This document shows positions 36,834-46,414 of a DNA stretch of 64,000 nt, in pieces (position 1 is the first letter of the stretch; the number at the start of each line of letters is the position of its first letter). The position numbers and the translations under genes are program-made. The stretch lies in assembly GCF_902196125.1 (NCBI RefSeq), contig NZ_CABIKG010000001.1, positions 62,001 to 126,000 on the forward strand, in the 5' to 3' direction. This stretch comes from Helicobacter suis. Lineage in GTDB: Bacteria; Campylobacterota; Campylobacteria; Campylobacterales; Helicobacteraceae. The notes beneath the pieces are model-generated. The model searched no databases. It was not told the DNA's origin and saw only the letters and a list, made by a program, of their open reading frames with translations.

Positions 36834-37454
36834 ATGACCAATGACCCGAAAAAGCGAACACTAAGTGCACGGGGTTATGAAGCCTTTTTACAAAAGCAGT
36901 ATTTTAGAGCTATTTTTTTATTTGGGCAGGCGTTGTTTTTAGACTCCACAGATGGCCATGCCAAAATTGGGCTACTTCTTAGCGATATTGCTTTAGATTT
37001 TCCAAAAGAAGCCCATAGTTTTTACGAGCTTTATAAAAATTTACTAGATTCCCAACCGCGCCGTTATAAAATCAGTATCCAAAACCAAATTTTAGACCTC
37101 ATCACTTCCTTTGATGAAAGTCTAAGTAAGATGGCCCAAGCTTTTGGTGAAGAAAACCAGCTTAAAACCGAAAGCTTAGATGGGATTTTATACGCAGATT
37201 TTAAGGCCATGTGTGCGGGGAAAAATTTTAAAGAAGTGTTTGAAAATCTCATGTTTAGTACAAAAGTGATCTTTGATAAAAGGGAGGATTTTTACGAGTT
37301 TTTAGATAGCTTGGTTGAAAACGCGTTTTATGATATGTCTATTTCCTACATTGAAAACATGCGCGAACTTTTATGGTATGACTCAAGAATTTCTGCCATT
37401 TTACAAAAAGCGCTCATGTTAGAAAAACAATCCCCCAAAGTACATAAAAAGTGA
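36834..37454 (+). CDS. Conserved hypothetical helical protein (HP1493-like)
   Basis: 206 aa, no signal or membrane segment. Mostly helical; RGYEAFLQKQYFRAIFLFGQ and LGLLLSDIALDF-like spacing near the N-terminus suggest a tetratricopeptide-like fold. Lies between nfu (14 nt) and murE (4 nt overlap), in the place of HP1493. Function unknown; co-transcription with murE is conserved. Confidence 0.8.
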   Translation: MTNDPKKRTLSARGYEAFLQKQYFRAIFLFGQALFLDSTDGHAKIGLLLSDIALDFPKEAHSFYELYKNLLDSQPRRYKISIQNQILDLITSFDESLSKMAQAFGEENQLKTESLDGILYADFKAMCAGKNFKEVFENLMFSTKVIFDKREDFYEFLDSLVENAFYDMSISYIENMRELLWYDSRISAILQKALMLEKQSPKVHKK

Positions 37455-38791
37455 AAATCTCTAAAGAAATCCAAATTGAGCGGTGTTTTACATATCTTAG
37501 CGATGATACAAGAGAATTAGATCAAGATACCTTACTCGTACAAACCCCCACTAATACGCGATTTGTACAAGAGTATTTAAAAGAGCATGGCGTGCCCTTT
37601 ATCCATGCTAAAGAGCTTAAAAAATACTTCAATACAGATATTAAACTCATTGGCATTACCGGTACTAATGGAAAAACCACGACGGCTAGTTTGATTTATT
37701 CTTTGCTTTTAGATTTGGGTTATTCTTGTGCACTCTTAGGTACGCGGGGGTTTTTCTTCAATGATACTTGCTTAAAACAAAAGGGTTTGACCACACCTAG
37801 CCTCTTAGAAGTCTATGCTAACATAGAGCAAGCCATTAAAAGAGGGGCGCATTATTTTGTGATGGAGGTAAGTTCTCATGCCATTAATCAAGAGCGCATT
37901 TTAGGATTAGACTTTAGCGCCAAAGTGATTACAAATATCACTAGCGATCATTTAGACTACCATGGCAGTTTAGAGGAATACCGCCGCGTGAAAAATGCAT
38001 TTTTAAGCGATGAGAGTTTAAAAATCATTAACCGCGATGATGCCTTTGTGCGCTTTAACCCTAAAAATGCCTATGGCTATGCCATTGAACATAAAACCCA
38101 TTTAAGCGTGAATGCCTATAGTTTGCAGGGTCTGAGTGCGCATATTTGTTTTACTGAAAAACCCGGTTATCATCAAAATTCTGAATTTGAACAGGGTTTA
38201 TTATACTCGCCTCTTGTGGGGCGGCATAATCTTTATAATCTCTTAGCCGGAATTTTATGTATCAAGCTATTAACTAAAGAATCTCTAAAAACACTTTGTG
38301 ATTTAATCCCACATTTTTTAGGGGTAAAGGGGCGTATGCAAGTGGTGCATGAGCAGCCTTTAGTGATTATAGATTTTGCCCATACCGCCGATGGGTTTGA
38401 ACAAATTTTTAATAGCTTTAAGACAAGAAAAATCAAGGCCCTTTTTGGAGCGGGGGGCAATCGCGATAAAAGCAAACGCCCCTTAATGGGAGCCATTGCC
38501 TCTAAATACGCTACTAAGGTTTATATCACCTCTGATAACCCACGCCATGAAGAGCCTATGGCAATTATGCAAGATATTTTAGTAGGCATTGCTGTAGAAA
38601 AACGCGACAAGGTGATCTTAGAGATTAATCGCTATAAGGCAATTTGTTTGGCTTTGGAGGAACTTAAAAGCGATGAAATTTTACTCATTTTAGGTAAGGG
38701 CGATGAAACCGTGCAAATTATTGGCGATAAAGCCATTCCTTTTGATGATACAGAGGTTGTTAAAACTTATTTTAAGGATCGAGGTCTATGA
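37451..38791 (+). CDS. murE: UDP-MurNAc-L-Ala-D-Glu:meso-diaminopimelate ligase
   Basis: Cytoplasmic ATP-dependent ligase that adds meso-DAP to the peptidoglycan precursor. P-loop GITGTNGKTTTASLIY near residue 73, EVSSHAINQERI, ITSDHLDYHGS. The DNPRHEEP motif marks meso-DAP rather than lysine specificity. 446 aa. GTG start overlapping the previous stop; overlaps tal by 4 nt. Confidence 0.96.
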   Translation: MKISKEIQIERCFTYLSDDTRELDQDTLLVQTPTNTRFVQEYLKEHGVPFIHAKELKKYFNTDIKLIGITGTNGKTTTASLIYSLLLDLGYSCALLGTRGFFFNDTCLKQKGLTTPSLLEVYANIEQAIKRGAHYFVMEVSSHAINQERILGLDFSAKVITNITSDHLDYHGSLEEYRRVKNAFLSDESLKIINRDDAFVRFNPKNAYGYAIEHKTHLSVNAYSLQGLSAHICFTEKPGYHQNSEFEQGLLYSPLVGRHNLYNLLAGILCIKLLTKESLKTLCDLIPHFLGVKGRMQVVHEQPLVIIDFAHTADGFEQIFNSFKTRKIKALFGAGGNRDKSKRPLMGAIASKYATKVYITSDNPRHEEPMAIMQDILVGIAVEKRDKVILEINRYKAICLALEELKSDEILLILGKGDETVQIIGDKAIPFDDTEVVKTYFKDRGL

Positions 38792-39705
38792 AAGATTGTT
38801 ACTTGTGGTGTGATTTTATTGAACGCAGTTTTTTAGAAGAAGAGTTTTTAACCCTCATCAAAAAACAACATGTTTTTGGCGCGACTTCTAACCCGGTTTT
38901 ATTCGCCAAAGCCCTTAGTAAACCCGCCTATAAAGGCGATATTGCTAAACTTAAGAGTACTAAAAGTACGGCTAAAGATATTTATGAAAACTTAGTGATT
39001 ACAGATATTAAAAGGTGCGCTCAAATTTTACTTCCCTTATGGGAACAAAATAAAGCCACAGGTTATATTAGTTTAGAAATTGATCCTTTTTTAGCTAATC
39101 AAGTACAGGCAAGTATTAAAGAAGCCCTTTCTTTATTTAAACAAATCAATATGCCTAATGTAATGATTAAAGTACCGGCTACTCCATCTGGCTTAGAAAT
39201 AATGGAGTATCTAGCAGGCCACAATATTCCCTTAAATGCGACTTTAATTTTTGAACCTAAACAGGCGCAAGATTGTACCTTAGCGCTTTTAAAAGCAAAA
39301 ATGGCCGTTGTGAGTATTTTTGTCTCTAGGGTTGATACTCTAGCTAATTCTAAACTTTCTGCTACACAGGCGCATTTAAAAAACCAAGTGGGAATTGCTA
39401 ATGCCCTAGCTTGCTATGATAAAGTGCGTGCTGTGAGTGATCAAGTCTATCCGCTTTTTGCTAGCACAGGGGTTAAAGATTTAACCCTACCCAAAGACTA
39501 CTATATCCAAGGGCTTAAACTAGAACATAGCATTAGTACCGCTCCACTAGATGCACTAGATGCGTATTATAATAACCCTAGCTCCCCCTCTATAAGAGAA
39601 GAGATCAATTTACAAGATTTAAATTTAGCCTATAAACAACTTTTAGATGAGGGTTTGAATGCCTTTAAAAGTGCCTTTGAAGCATTACTAAAAACACTAG
39701 CCTAA
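38788..39705 (+). CDS. tal: Transaldolase
   Basis: Pentose-phosphate enzyme transferring dihydroxyacetone between sugar phosphates, 305 aa. GATSNPVLFAKAL, YISLEIDPFLA, PNVMIKVPATPSGLEIM with the Schiff-base lysine, and IPLNATLIFEPKQA. It resembles the longer TalAB-type of actinobacteria and epsilonproteobacteria, though somewhat shorter. Equivalent to HP1495. ATG overlaps the murE TGA; the 3' end overlaps convergent pyrB by 9 nt. Confidence 0.92.
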   Translation: MKDCYLWCDFIERSFLEEEFLTLIKKQHVFGATSNPVLFAKALSKPAYKGDIAKLKSTKSTAKDIYENLVITDIKRCAQILLPLWEQNKATGYISLEIDPFLANQVQASIKEALSLFKQINMPNVMIKVPATPSGLEIMEYLAGHNIPLNATLIFEPKQAQDCTLALLKAKMAVVSIFVSRVDTLANSKLSATQAHLKNQVGIANALACYDKVRAVSDQVYPLFASTGVKDLTLPKDYYIQGLKLEHSISTAPLDALDAYYNNPSSPSIREEINLQDLNLAYKQLLDEGLNAFKSAFEALLKTLA

Positions 39706-40578
39706 CATTAATTCTATTAAAGCCATGCGCATAGCAACGCCTAGTTTAACCTGCTGCAAGATTTTACAACGAGGATCGTCTAATAACTTATCCTCAATAT
39801 CAATATTATGATGCACAGGTCCGGGGTGTAGAATGATAATCTCTTTATCTTGCAACATAGAGGCCTTAAGACAATAATTATACGCATAATCTTGTAAAGA
39901 ACCGTAGGTTTGTAAAGAGTGGCGCTCAGTTTGGGTACGCAAACACATCACAATATCTACTTCTTTTAAAGCTTCGTATAGATTATGGGTGTGTGCAAAG
40001 GATGTTTGTGGGAGAAAATGAGGGGGGGAGACAAGGATAATTTCTAATCCAAAGCGGGGCAATAATTCCATGTTGCTATTGGCCACCCGCGAGTTTTTTA
40101 TATCGCCTACAATGGCTATTTTTTTACCCTTTAAATTCCCTTCAAAGTGGTTATAAAGGGTGAGTAAATCTAAAAGCGCTTGGGTAGGGTGGGCTAGAGA
40201 GCCACTACCGGCGTTAATTAGCGCACATGTGAGGTGTTTAGCAAAAAAGGGGGCTGCACTAGAGTATTGGTGGCGGGTGATGATTAAATCTACTTGCATG
40301 GCTTGCAAATTTAAAAGCGTGTCTAATAAAGTTTCGCCCTTTTTAGTAGAACTACCCTGCACATTAAAAACATTAAAATGGGCATTTAAACGGCAACTTG
40401 CAGTCTGAAAACTAGCGATCGTACGGGTAGAATGTTCAAAAAAAAGAGCCAAAATAACTTTATTTTTTAAACAAAGCGCGCCTTGTAGGTTTTGATCTAG
40501 TAAGGTGTTGGCGCGTTTTAGAAGTGTTAGAATCTGTGCATTGCTTAGATCTTTTGTACTAATAAGGTGTTTTAGCAT
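39697..40578 (-). CDS. pyrB: Aspartate carbamoyltransferase catalytic subunit
   Basis: Second step of pyrimidine synthesis. Carbamoyl-phosphate site FFEHSTRTIASFQTA, then GSSTKKGETLLDTL, later HPTQALLDLLTL and HPGPVHHNIDIE. 293 aa, within the short ATCase range (about 300). No pyrI nearby, so probably the trimer-only or DHO-associated form. Single gene between tal and the lipoprotein gene. Confidence 0.94.
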   Translation of the reverse strand: MLKHLISTKDLSNAQILTLLKRANTLLDQNLQGALCLKNKVILALFFEHSTRTIASFQTASCRLNAHFNVFNVQGSSTKKGETLLDTLLNLQAMQVDLIITRHQYSSAAPFFAKHLTCALINAGSGSLAHPTQALLDLLTLYNHFEGNLKGKKIAIVGDIKNSRVANSNMELLPRFGLEIILVSPPHFLPQTSFAHTHNLYEALKEVDIVMCLRTQTERHSLQTYGSLQDYAYNYCLKASMLQDKEIIILHPGPVHHNIDIEDKLLDDPRCKILQQVKLGVAMRMALIELMLG

Positions 40579-40603
40579 GGGTTTTGCCTAGAGTTAAAAA
40601 TGC

Positions 40604-40609
40604 TAAAAT
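40604..40609 (+). promoter_or_regulatory. -10 box of the lipoprotein gene, predicting leaderless mRNA
   Basis: TAAAAT with 6 nt between its end and the ATG at 40616; no ribosome site. Confidence 0.45.
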
Positions 40610-40615
40610 TATAGC

Positions 40616-41116
40616 ATGCGGGTTTTATTTATTTTATTACTGCTTTTTCTTACGGGTTGTACCAATCGCATGGATACAGCCTACATGCCCGGCTTTTTAG
40701 CTGAAAAACGCACCCAAGCCACTAGAAAAGGTGAGATTATCAAAGATCTACGCCCTGTAGTGAGCGTGTTTGCAACCCATTTAAACGAAGTAGACCCTGT
40801 ATCTTATCACCAACGCGAATTTTTCTTCATTGAAATATTTGCCCAAGATTCTAGTGTTTATGAAAATGATGTGATGACTTATAAACTCTATGGTCTGAAT
40901 AATAGTAGCTACACACCCATATGGATACGGCCAATTAGCAAAGATGAATTTGACTCGATATTTTACACCACCAACAAATACGCCAAAGCTTATTTAGTGG
41001 CTTTCCCTAAATTAGATCGCCTCTCTCAAGAGGAAGCCAAATTAGAAATGGATTTAGAAGGCTTAGGGACAATTACTTTTAATTTTGCCTACAGCGTACC
41101 CTCACTCAAATTTTAG
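40616..41116 (+). CDS. Putative lipoprotein, 166 aa
   Basis: Signal MRVLFILLLLFLTGC with the acylated Cys in a LFLTGC lipobox, then TNRMDTAYMPGF. The mature part has an all-beta look (YENDVMTYKLYGLNNSSY, TITFNFAYSV). No conserved motif is recognised. Mini-element copy D starts 3 nt after its stop, with its own promoter pointing back into this gene on the other strand. Function unknown. Confidence 0.7.
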   Translation: MRVLFILLLLFLTGCTNRMDTAYMPGFLAEKRTQATRKGEIIKDLRPVVSVFATHLNEVDPVSYHQREFFFIEIFAQDSSVYENDVMTYKLYGLNNSSYTPIWIRPISKDEFDSIFYTTNKYAKAYLVAFPKLDRLSQEEAKLEMDLEGLGTITFNFAYSVPSLKF

Positions 41117-41119
41117 CCA

Positions 41120-41300
41120 TTGACATACTCTCCATAGCGTTAAGCTTGCGGGATTGAGAGGATCATCAAGGCTTGCCCGCTAGACGGGTCTTATAGCCTC
41201 TACTCTAAGAGTTTGAGCCCTTACTCTATGGCGAACATTATAACACAAAAAAAACGCCTTAATCCGCTTAGCAAGCTTGCGGGCTTTACGGCGCAATTTG
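41120..41300 (-). mobile_element. IS608-type non-autonomous mini-element, copy D (181 bp)
   Basis: On the reverse strand: TTAC at 41304-41301, left guide AAAG, hairpin CCCGCAAGCTTGCTAAGCGG, a T run, TATAAT, AGAGT...CTCAAACTCT, CCCG-loop-CGGG, CAAGCCTTGATGATCC, then CAAT and a CCCGCAAGCTT hairpin relic, ending GAGTATGTCAA. Its right guide differs from GAAT. It lies between the lipoprotein stop and the nusA promoter. Confidence 0.82.
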
Positions 41301-41320
41301 GTAACAAAGATTAATTTTGT

Positions 41321-41326
41321 TATAAT
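41321..41326 (+). promoter_or_regulatory. -10 box of nusA
   Basis: TATAAT in TTTTGTTATAATGATTTC, 36 nt before the nusA GTG and 20 bp beyond copy D. Confidence 0.6.
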
Positions 41327-41362
41327 GATTTCATTCCCCCGTGTAAATTCCAAAGGATAAAA

Positions 41363-42490
41363 GTGGAGAAAATATTAGATATTGTAGAATTGATTGCCTA
41401 TGAAAAAGGTTTGAGTTTAGAGACGATTAAAGATGTTGTGAAAAATAGTATCTTGAAAGTTGCGCGGAGTTGTTTAGACACAGAGGCTAATTTTGTCATT
41501 GATGATTCAAATAAAGATCTAGCCCTTTTACATGTTGTTGAGGTGTGTGCCGATGGCGATCCTAAATTAGAACAAGACCCTAAAAATACACTCTCTTTAA
41601 AAGAAGCCCATAAAAGCGACCCCTCTTTAAAACCTAATGATTTGTTGCACTATGAGATCAGTTTAAAAGACATGAAACGGGGTGCAGTCAATACGCTTTT
41701 TAAAGACTTAGAATACAATATCCAAAAAAGTTTAGAAGATCAGTACTTTCAGAAGTATAAAAGCATGCTTAATACCATTGTTACAGGGGTTGTTTTAGAT
41801 ATTGATGCTAACCAAAATACTTATATTGAAATTGATGGATTACAAGCAATCTTAGCTTTAAAAAATCGCATTAAAGGGGAAAGCTTTAAAGTGGGCAATA
41901 GTGTACGGGCTATTTTAAAAAATGTACGCTTTAGTAAACAAGGTTTAGTGTTAGAACTTTCAAGAACAACCCCTAAATTCTTAGAAGCTCTTTTGCGTTT
42001 AGAAGTACCTGAAATTGCTGATGAAGAAATTGAAGTCATGGGCATTGCTAGAATTCCGGGCGATAGGGCTAAATTAGCCTTGCGTTCGCATAATAGCCAG
42101 ATCGATCCAATCGGGGCTACTGTGGGGGTTAAGGGTGTGCGTATCAATGCAATTAGTAAAGAATTGTGTAATGAAAGTATTGACTGTGTGCATTATAATG
42201 ATATTCCAGAGATTTATATTGCAAATACCCTTTCACCTGCTCAGACAATTCGCATTAAATTAAGTGAAGAACAAGGAGAGAAAAGAGCACTTGTTACCCT
42301 TTATGGCGATCAAAAAAGTAAGGCCATTGGCAAAAACGGGGTCAATGTACGCCTAGCTTGCATGCTCACTGGTTATAATATTGACTTTGAAGTACTTGAA
42401 TCTAAAGAAAACATGCAAAAAGATCAAAAGGTAGGCTTAAGCATGCTTGAATCTCTTTTTGCTAAACCTCCCAAAGATGCCCCTAACTAA
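41363..42490 (+). CDS. nusA: Transcription termination/antitermination factor NusA
   Basis: 375 aa. N-terminal RNAP-binding domain (EKILDIVELIAYEKGLS), S1 domain (about 135-200), and two KH domains with GDRAKLALRSHNSQIDPIGA, VGVKGVRINAI and KAIGKNGVNVRLACMLTGY. Lacks the C-terminal acidic repeats of E. coli, as is usual here. GTG start after AAGGA. In H. pylori selA is its neighbour; here they are 30 kb apart, which is one sign of rearrangement. Confidence 0.95.
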   Translation: MEKILDIVELIAYEKGLSLETIKDVVKNSILKVARSCLDTEANFVIDDSNKDLALLHVVEVCADGDPKLEQDPKNTLSLKEAHKSDPSLKPNDLLHYEISLKDMKRGAVNTLFKDLEYNIQKSLEDQYFQKYKSMLNTIVTGVVLDIDANQNTYIEIDGLQAILALKNRIKGESFKVGNSVRAILKNVRFSKQGLVLELSRTTPKFLEALLRLEVPEIADEEIEVMGIARIPGDRAKLALRSHNSQIDPIGATVGVKGVRINAISKELCNESIDCVHYNDIPEIYIANTLSPAQTIRIKLSEEQGEKRALVTLYGDQKSKAIGKNGVNVRLACMLTGYNIDFEVLESKENMQKDQKVGLSMLESLFAKPPKDAPN

Positions 42491-43797
42491 AGTAACATAG
42501 GCGCTAGTAAAAAGCTAGAAGCTACAGAGAAAGTAACCATGAGTACACCCGGGAAAAAGAAAGGGTGGTTAAAGATATAAGCGCCAATTTTAGTACTCCC
42601 CGTATCATCCATTTGTACAGCCCCTAATAAAGTCGGATAAGTAGGCAAGACAAACAGCGCTGAAGTTGCCGCAAAAGAAGCCACCACCATATAAACCCCG
42701 TGGTGGTTTTCTGGTGTAAGGCCTAGAGCTAAAATCACGCTAGGGATTAAAGCTTTAGTTGTGGCTGCCTGAGAGTAAAGCAGCGTGCTAGTGAAAAACA
42801 AACCTACGGCCAACAAAAAAGGATAGTGGCCAAGCAAAGAGGAAGCCAAAACTTTAATAGGTGCAATATAACCCTTAACAAAGGTATCCCCTAGCCATGC
42901 TACCCCTAGTACGCATACGCATGCACTCAAGCCCGCTTTAAAGGTGCTGGTTTGTACTAAGTCGTTACATTTGAGTTTGCAAAAAAGAGCGATACAGGTA
43001 GCAATGGCAAGCATGAAGCTTACAATAGCCGCATCGCGTGGCAACACAACCGGGTTAATCCACCCAACATTTTTAGAGATAGCCGTAGCGTATAGTACGA
43101 CGGCTAAAATCCCTATCAGAAAAATATAAACTGAAAGTTTAGCACTCTTGGGTAGTGCTTTGGCTTGTTTAGTGGTGGTTTGTACTTGTGCTTGTGCATT
43201 AAGTGCATTGGGTAGAAAGGTGCTAACTATAAATGCGGTGAGCATGCAGGCTAAAAGCGTTGTTAAAATACAGATCACTAAAAGAATGGGATAGGATACC
43301 CCTAGAGGTTCTAAAAACGCACTCATCGTAATTACCGCCGCAGAAACAGGGCTAGCTGTAATGGCGATTTGACTAGCCACCACCGCTAAAGATAAGGGTC
43401 TGCAGGGGCGGATATTTTGCCCCTTAGCAACTTCTACAATAACGGGTAGTACAGAAAAAGAGGTATGCCCTGTGCCGGCTAAGATAGTGAGGGTATAGGT
43501 AACTAAAGGGGCTAAATAATTGATAAATTTAGGATTGGAGCGCAAAACTTTTTCTGCAATTTGTACTAAATAATCTAACCCCCCAGCTAATTGCATGCAT
43601 GAAATTGCCCCAATGACTGACATGATAATTAAAATCACATCCCAAGGAATAACTCCGGGGTGCATGCCAAGACCTAGTGTAAGTAACACTACACCAAGCC
43701 CCCCTGCAAACCCAATCCCCATGCCCCCTAAGCGCACACCTAAATAAATCGCCCCTAAAAGCACCACTAACTCTAAAATAAAATGCCAACTATCCAT
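42487..43797 (-). CDS. dcuA: Anaerobic C4-dicarboxylate transporter DcuA/DcuB
   Basis: 436 aa polytopic inner-membrane antiporter for fumarate, succinate, malate and aspartate. FILELVVLLGAIYLGVRLGG at the N-terminus, LAGTGHTSFSVLPVIVEVA, QIAITASPVSAAVI and LPTYPTLLGAVQMDDTGSTK are Dcu signatures. Equivalent to HP0724. It supplies fumarate for respiration. Ends tail to tail with nusA. Confidence 0.94.
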   Translation of the reverse strand: MDSWHFILELVVLLGAIYLGVRLGGMGIGFAGGLGVVLLTLGLGMHPGVIPWDVILIIMSVIGAISCMQLAGGLDYLVQIAEKVLRSNPKFINYLAPLVTYTLTILAGTGHTSFSVLPVIVEVAKGQNIRPCRPLSLAVVASQIAITASPVSAAVITMSAFLEPLGVSYPILLVICILTTLLACMLTAFIVSTFLPNALNAQAQVQTTTKQAKALPKSAKLSVYIFLIGILAVVLYATAISKNVGWINPVVLPRDAAIVSFMLAIATCIALFCKLKCNDLVQTSTFKAGLSACVCVLGVAWLGDTFVKGYIAPIKVLASSLLGHYPFLLAVGLFFTSTLLYSQAATTKALIPSVILALGLTPENHHGVYMVVASFAATSALFVLPTYPTLLGAVQMDDTGSTKIGAYIFNHPFFFPGVLMVTFSVASSFLLAPMLL

Positions 43798-43995
43798 GTA
43801 AAACTCCCACTATTTTAATAACCTTTAACAGAAATCCCACTTATCTTTAGCGGGTGGAATGAATGCCACCTATTCTTACTTTTGTTGTACAATACCCGCA
43901 TACATTCGTATCTAGCGCAGTGTAAAATCCCTACTATAGGGAGTGAGAACCAAACCCTCCCCAACACAGATAGCAAGCTTAAATGTTTAGCCACT

Positions 43996-46368
43996 TCACA
44001 TCGCCTCCCAATCTTGAGATTGGAGAAATACCTCCCGCCAAGTTTCAGGATAGTTTTGCATTAGACCCTGTAAATGTTTGGCTAAGCCTGCATTGGAATT
44101 AAAAATATGTAAATAAGGGCCTAGAGATTGTAAATTAACATCAATAATACTAGAACTACCATCGCCCATGTTTTTAACTAGAATTTGGTGGGCATGTGTG
44201 GGGGTGTTTTCTAAAAAGTGTTGTTCCATATGGCTAAGTTTGATTCCAAAATCACGGCTAAGAGCTGTACTATCAATGTGCTTTTGTGGATAAAAGATCA
44301 AAGTACCCATGTTTTTAATAAAACTGGCCGCATCTTGGATAGAGTTTAATTGGTTTGTATCTTGTAAGGCTAAAACCACCACGCCATTAGCCTTTCTAGC
44401 TTGGGTGATTAGAGTATTGATATGTGTGTTTAAAATAGGGTTTTGCGCATAACTCTTAAATTCATCTATAAAGAGCAAAAAGCCGCGGTTGTACTCTAGG
44501 GCTTGGTGTAAAATCTTATAAAAGATATAGTAGGCCAAGAGCCCTAAATCTTTAGGGTTAGTACTAATAGCGTCCATATTGATAGTTGTAATGGGTGTTT
44601 TAAATTCTAGGCTATCTTCTAAGGCGTTAAAAAGAGGGTTATACAAATAGGGATCTAGGTTTAAAGCCTGAGTGTGGATAAATGCGTCTTTAAAGTCTTG
44701 TAATGAAAAACTTTGAGGGGGCAGTGTCGCGTATAAAGTTTTAAGGGTGTTAGAAATAGCGTTACTAGCTTGAATGTCTAGCTGGTTTTGTGGTTTTAGG
44801 GGGATATTTAGCATAGCCGCATAAAAAGAGTGTAAAAAATCCATGTTTTCTTTGGAGTTTTTAAGAGAGAGGGGGTTGATTTTAAAATGCGCGCCGGAGT
44901 TATAAGTACCGCCAAAATAGTGGGTGTAGGAAAACAACCCATAGGCGCGATCTAAGGCTAGGATATTGAGACGATCGTATTTAAGCGCGCTCATCATTAA
45001 AAAACTCATCAAAGTTGTTTTACCTGTCCCTGTAGCGCCAATAATCATGGTATGCCCATTAGCTCTATGCAAACTGTGTTGTGCTGTATTGTGCGGGACT
45101 TCTTGGTTATGGAAATTAAAAAGATAGGGCGAGTGATCGAGGTTTTTAAACACACTAAGGGGCATGTTCCCCCAAGAGTTTGATTTAAAACCACGATTTG
45201 GCTTTTCAAAGACAAGCAGACAAGCTAGGGCCTGAGAACTTTGGCAACGCAAACGAGGGTTTAAATGCAAACGCCCGGGAAAGAAGGAAAAATAAGCGGG
45301 TCTAAGCCCTAAAGTTTCTACCACGCCTACTAAATGCCCATTAGATAAAAGGCTTAAAACTTCTTGGGTTTCTTGGTTGAGTGTTTCTAAATGGGAATGT
45401 CTAAGAATGAGATTACAGGCAATTTTTTGTAAACAAAGCTGTTTTGCTTGGATGCGCTCATAGTATTCTTGTAACTCTTGCTTGACTAGTGAGCTAATGG
45501 TCAAACGGATCTTTTCTTGGATAAAGGACAGGGCTTTTTGCGTCTCTAAAGGTTCTATAGAAAAAATAATGTCTAATTCTTTTTCTTGGTGTAATAGGTT
45601 TGCAAAGACTAAAGAGCTTAGGGTTTTACTAGCATAGGCCTTAATCCCTAAAATGCGGTTATAAATATGTGATTTATTGTATTCTTGAATGTAGTAGTCT
45701 CTTTTAAAATGTAGATTAGTTGCGATATAGCTATCCTCTAAAAAACCTAAAGTGGGTTTAAGAGGCATAAAAAAGCCGTTGATAAATTCTGCGTAAAAAT
45801 TTAAAGCCTGCGTGGCGGTGAGGGGTTTTGGTTTAAAAGGCTGGAGTGCGTGGGTTATTTTAGACATGCAATCAGAGAGTAATTTAGCTTGGTGTTCATA
45901 TAGCTGTGTGGAGGCGGTAGTGGTGATCTCTAGCTTTTTTTGTTCTAAAAAATCTTTAAAAGGGCTTTTGGCGGTTTCAAAAATAAGAGTGTAGGTGTTT
46001 TCATAAATGGTTTTGTTCTCAAATTGATTAAGGATAGCTTGGGCATAAGCGTTATTCAAATGGTGGTTATGCTTGAGCTGTAATTTACGGCGTTTAGTGT
46101 GGATACGCAAGATAACCCCTTGCAACTGATCTAAAGCATTTTGCTTACTTTGAAAATACCCTTGTAGCTCCTCTTTGGCCATTGCATTTGCACTCAAGCC
46201 CTCAATTTGTAGCATTCCTACTAACTGTTCGCTTTTAGTGAGTAAAAAGCGCGCATCATATAGACCTAGAATATTATTTTCCTCAGCTATGCAATGTACT
46301 TTTGGCAAAGCACCTACTAATAAATCTAGGGTTTTATTGTATAAAAAATCCCACAGCACATGGAACAT
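43996..46368 (-). CDS. VirB4-family type IV secretion ATPase (ComB4-like)
   Basis: 790 aa, the length of H. pylori ComB4 (HP0017), the ATPase of the competence DNA-uptake system. The N-terminal CagE/TrbE/VirB domain is followed by Walker A MIIGATGTGKTTLMSFLMMS near 440, Walker B GFLLFIDEFKSYAQN and VVLALQDTNQL. Start ATG after AAAGGG, with TATAAT just upstream. In H. pylori comB2 and comB3 precede it; here no other secretion gene is nearby and mini-element copy E sits 47 bp upstream. It could also belong to another T4SS. Confidence 0.83.
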   Translation of the reverse strand: MFHVLWDFLYNKTLDLLVGALPKVHCIAEENNILGLYDARFLLTKSEQLVGMLQIEGLSANAMAKEELQGYFQSKQNALDQLQGVILRIHTKRRKLQLKHNHHLNNAYAQAILNQFENKTIYENTYTLIFETAKSPFKDFLEQKKLEITTTASTQLYEHQAKLLSDCMSKITHALQPFKPKPLTATQALNFYAEFINGFFMPLKPTLGFLEDSYIATNLHFKRDYYIQEYNKSHIYNRILGIKAYASKTLSSLVFANLLHQEKELDIIFSIEPLETQKALSFIQEKIRLTISSLVKQELQEYYERIQAKQLCLQKIACNLILRHSHLETLNQETQEVLSLLSNGHLVGVVETLGLRPAYFSFFPGRLHLNPRLRCQSSQALACLLVFEKPNRGFKSNSWGNMPLSVFKNLDHSPYLFNFHNQEVPHNTAQHSLHRANGHTMIIGATGTGKTTLMSFLMMSALKYDRLNILALDRAYGLFSYTHYFGGTYNSGAHFKINPLSLKNSKENMDFLHSFYAAMLNIPLKPQNQLDIQASNAISNTLKTLYATLPPQSFSLQDFKDAFIHTQALNLDPYLYNPLFNALEDSLEFKTPITTINMDAISTNPKDLGLLAYYIFYKILHQALEYNRGFLLFIDEFKSYAQNPILNTHINTLITQARKANGVVVLALQDTNQLNSIQDAASFIKNMGTLIFYPQKHIDSTALSRDFGIKLSHMEQHFLENTPTHAHQILVKNMGDGSSSIIDVNLQSLGPYLHIFNSNAGLAKHLQGLMQNYPETWREVFLQSQDWEAM

Positions 46369-46414
46369 TAGACCCTTTCAAAAATCTAATTATAGCGGCG
46401 TGTGGTAAATAAGA

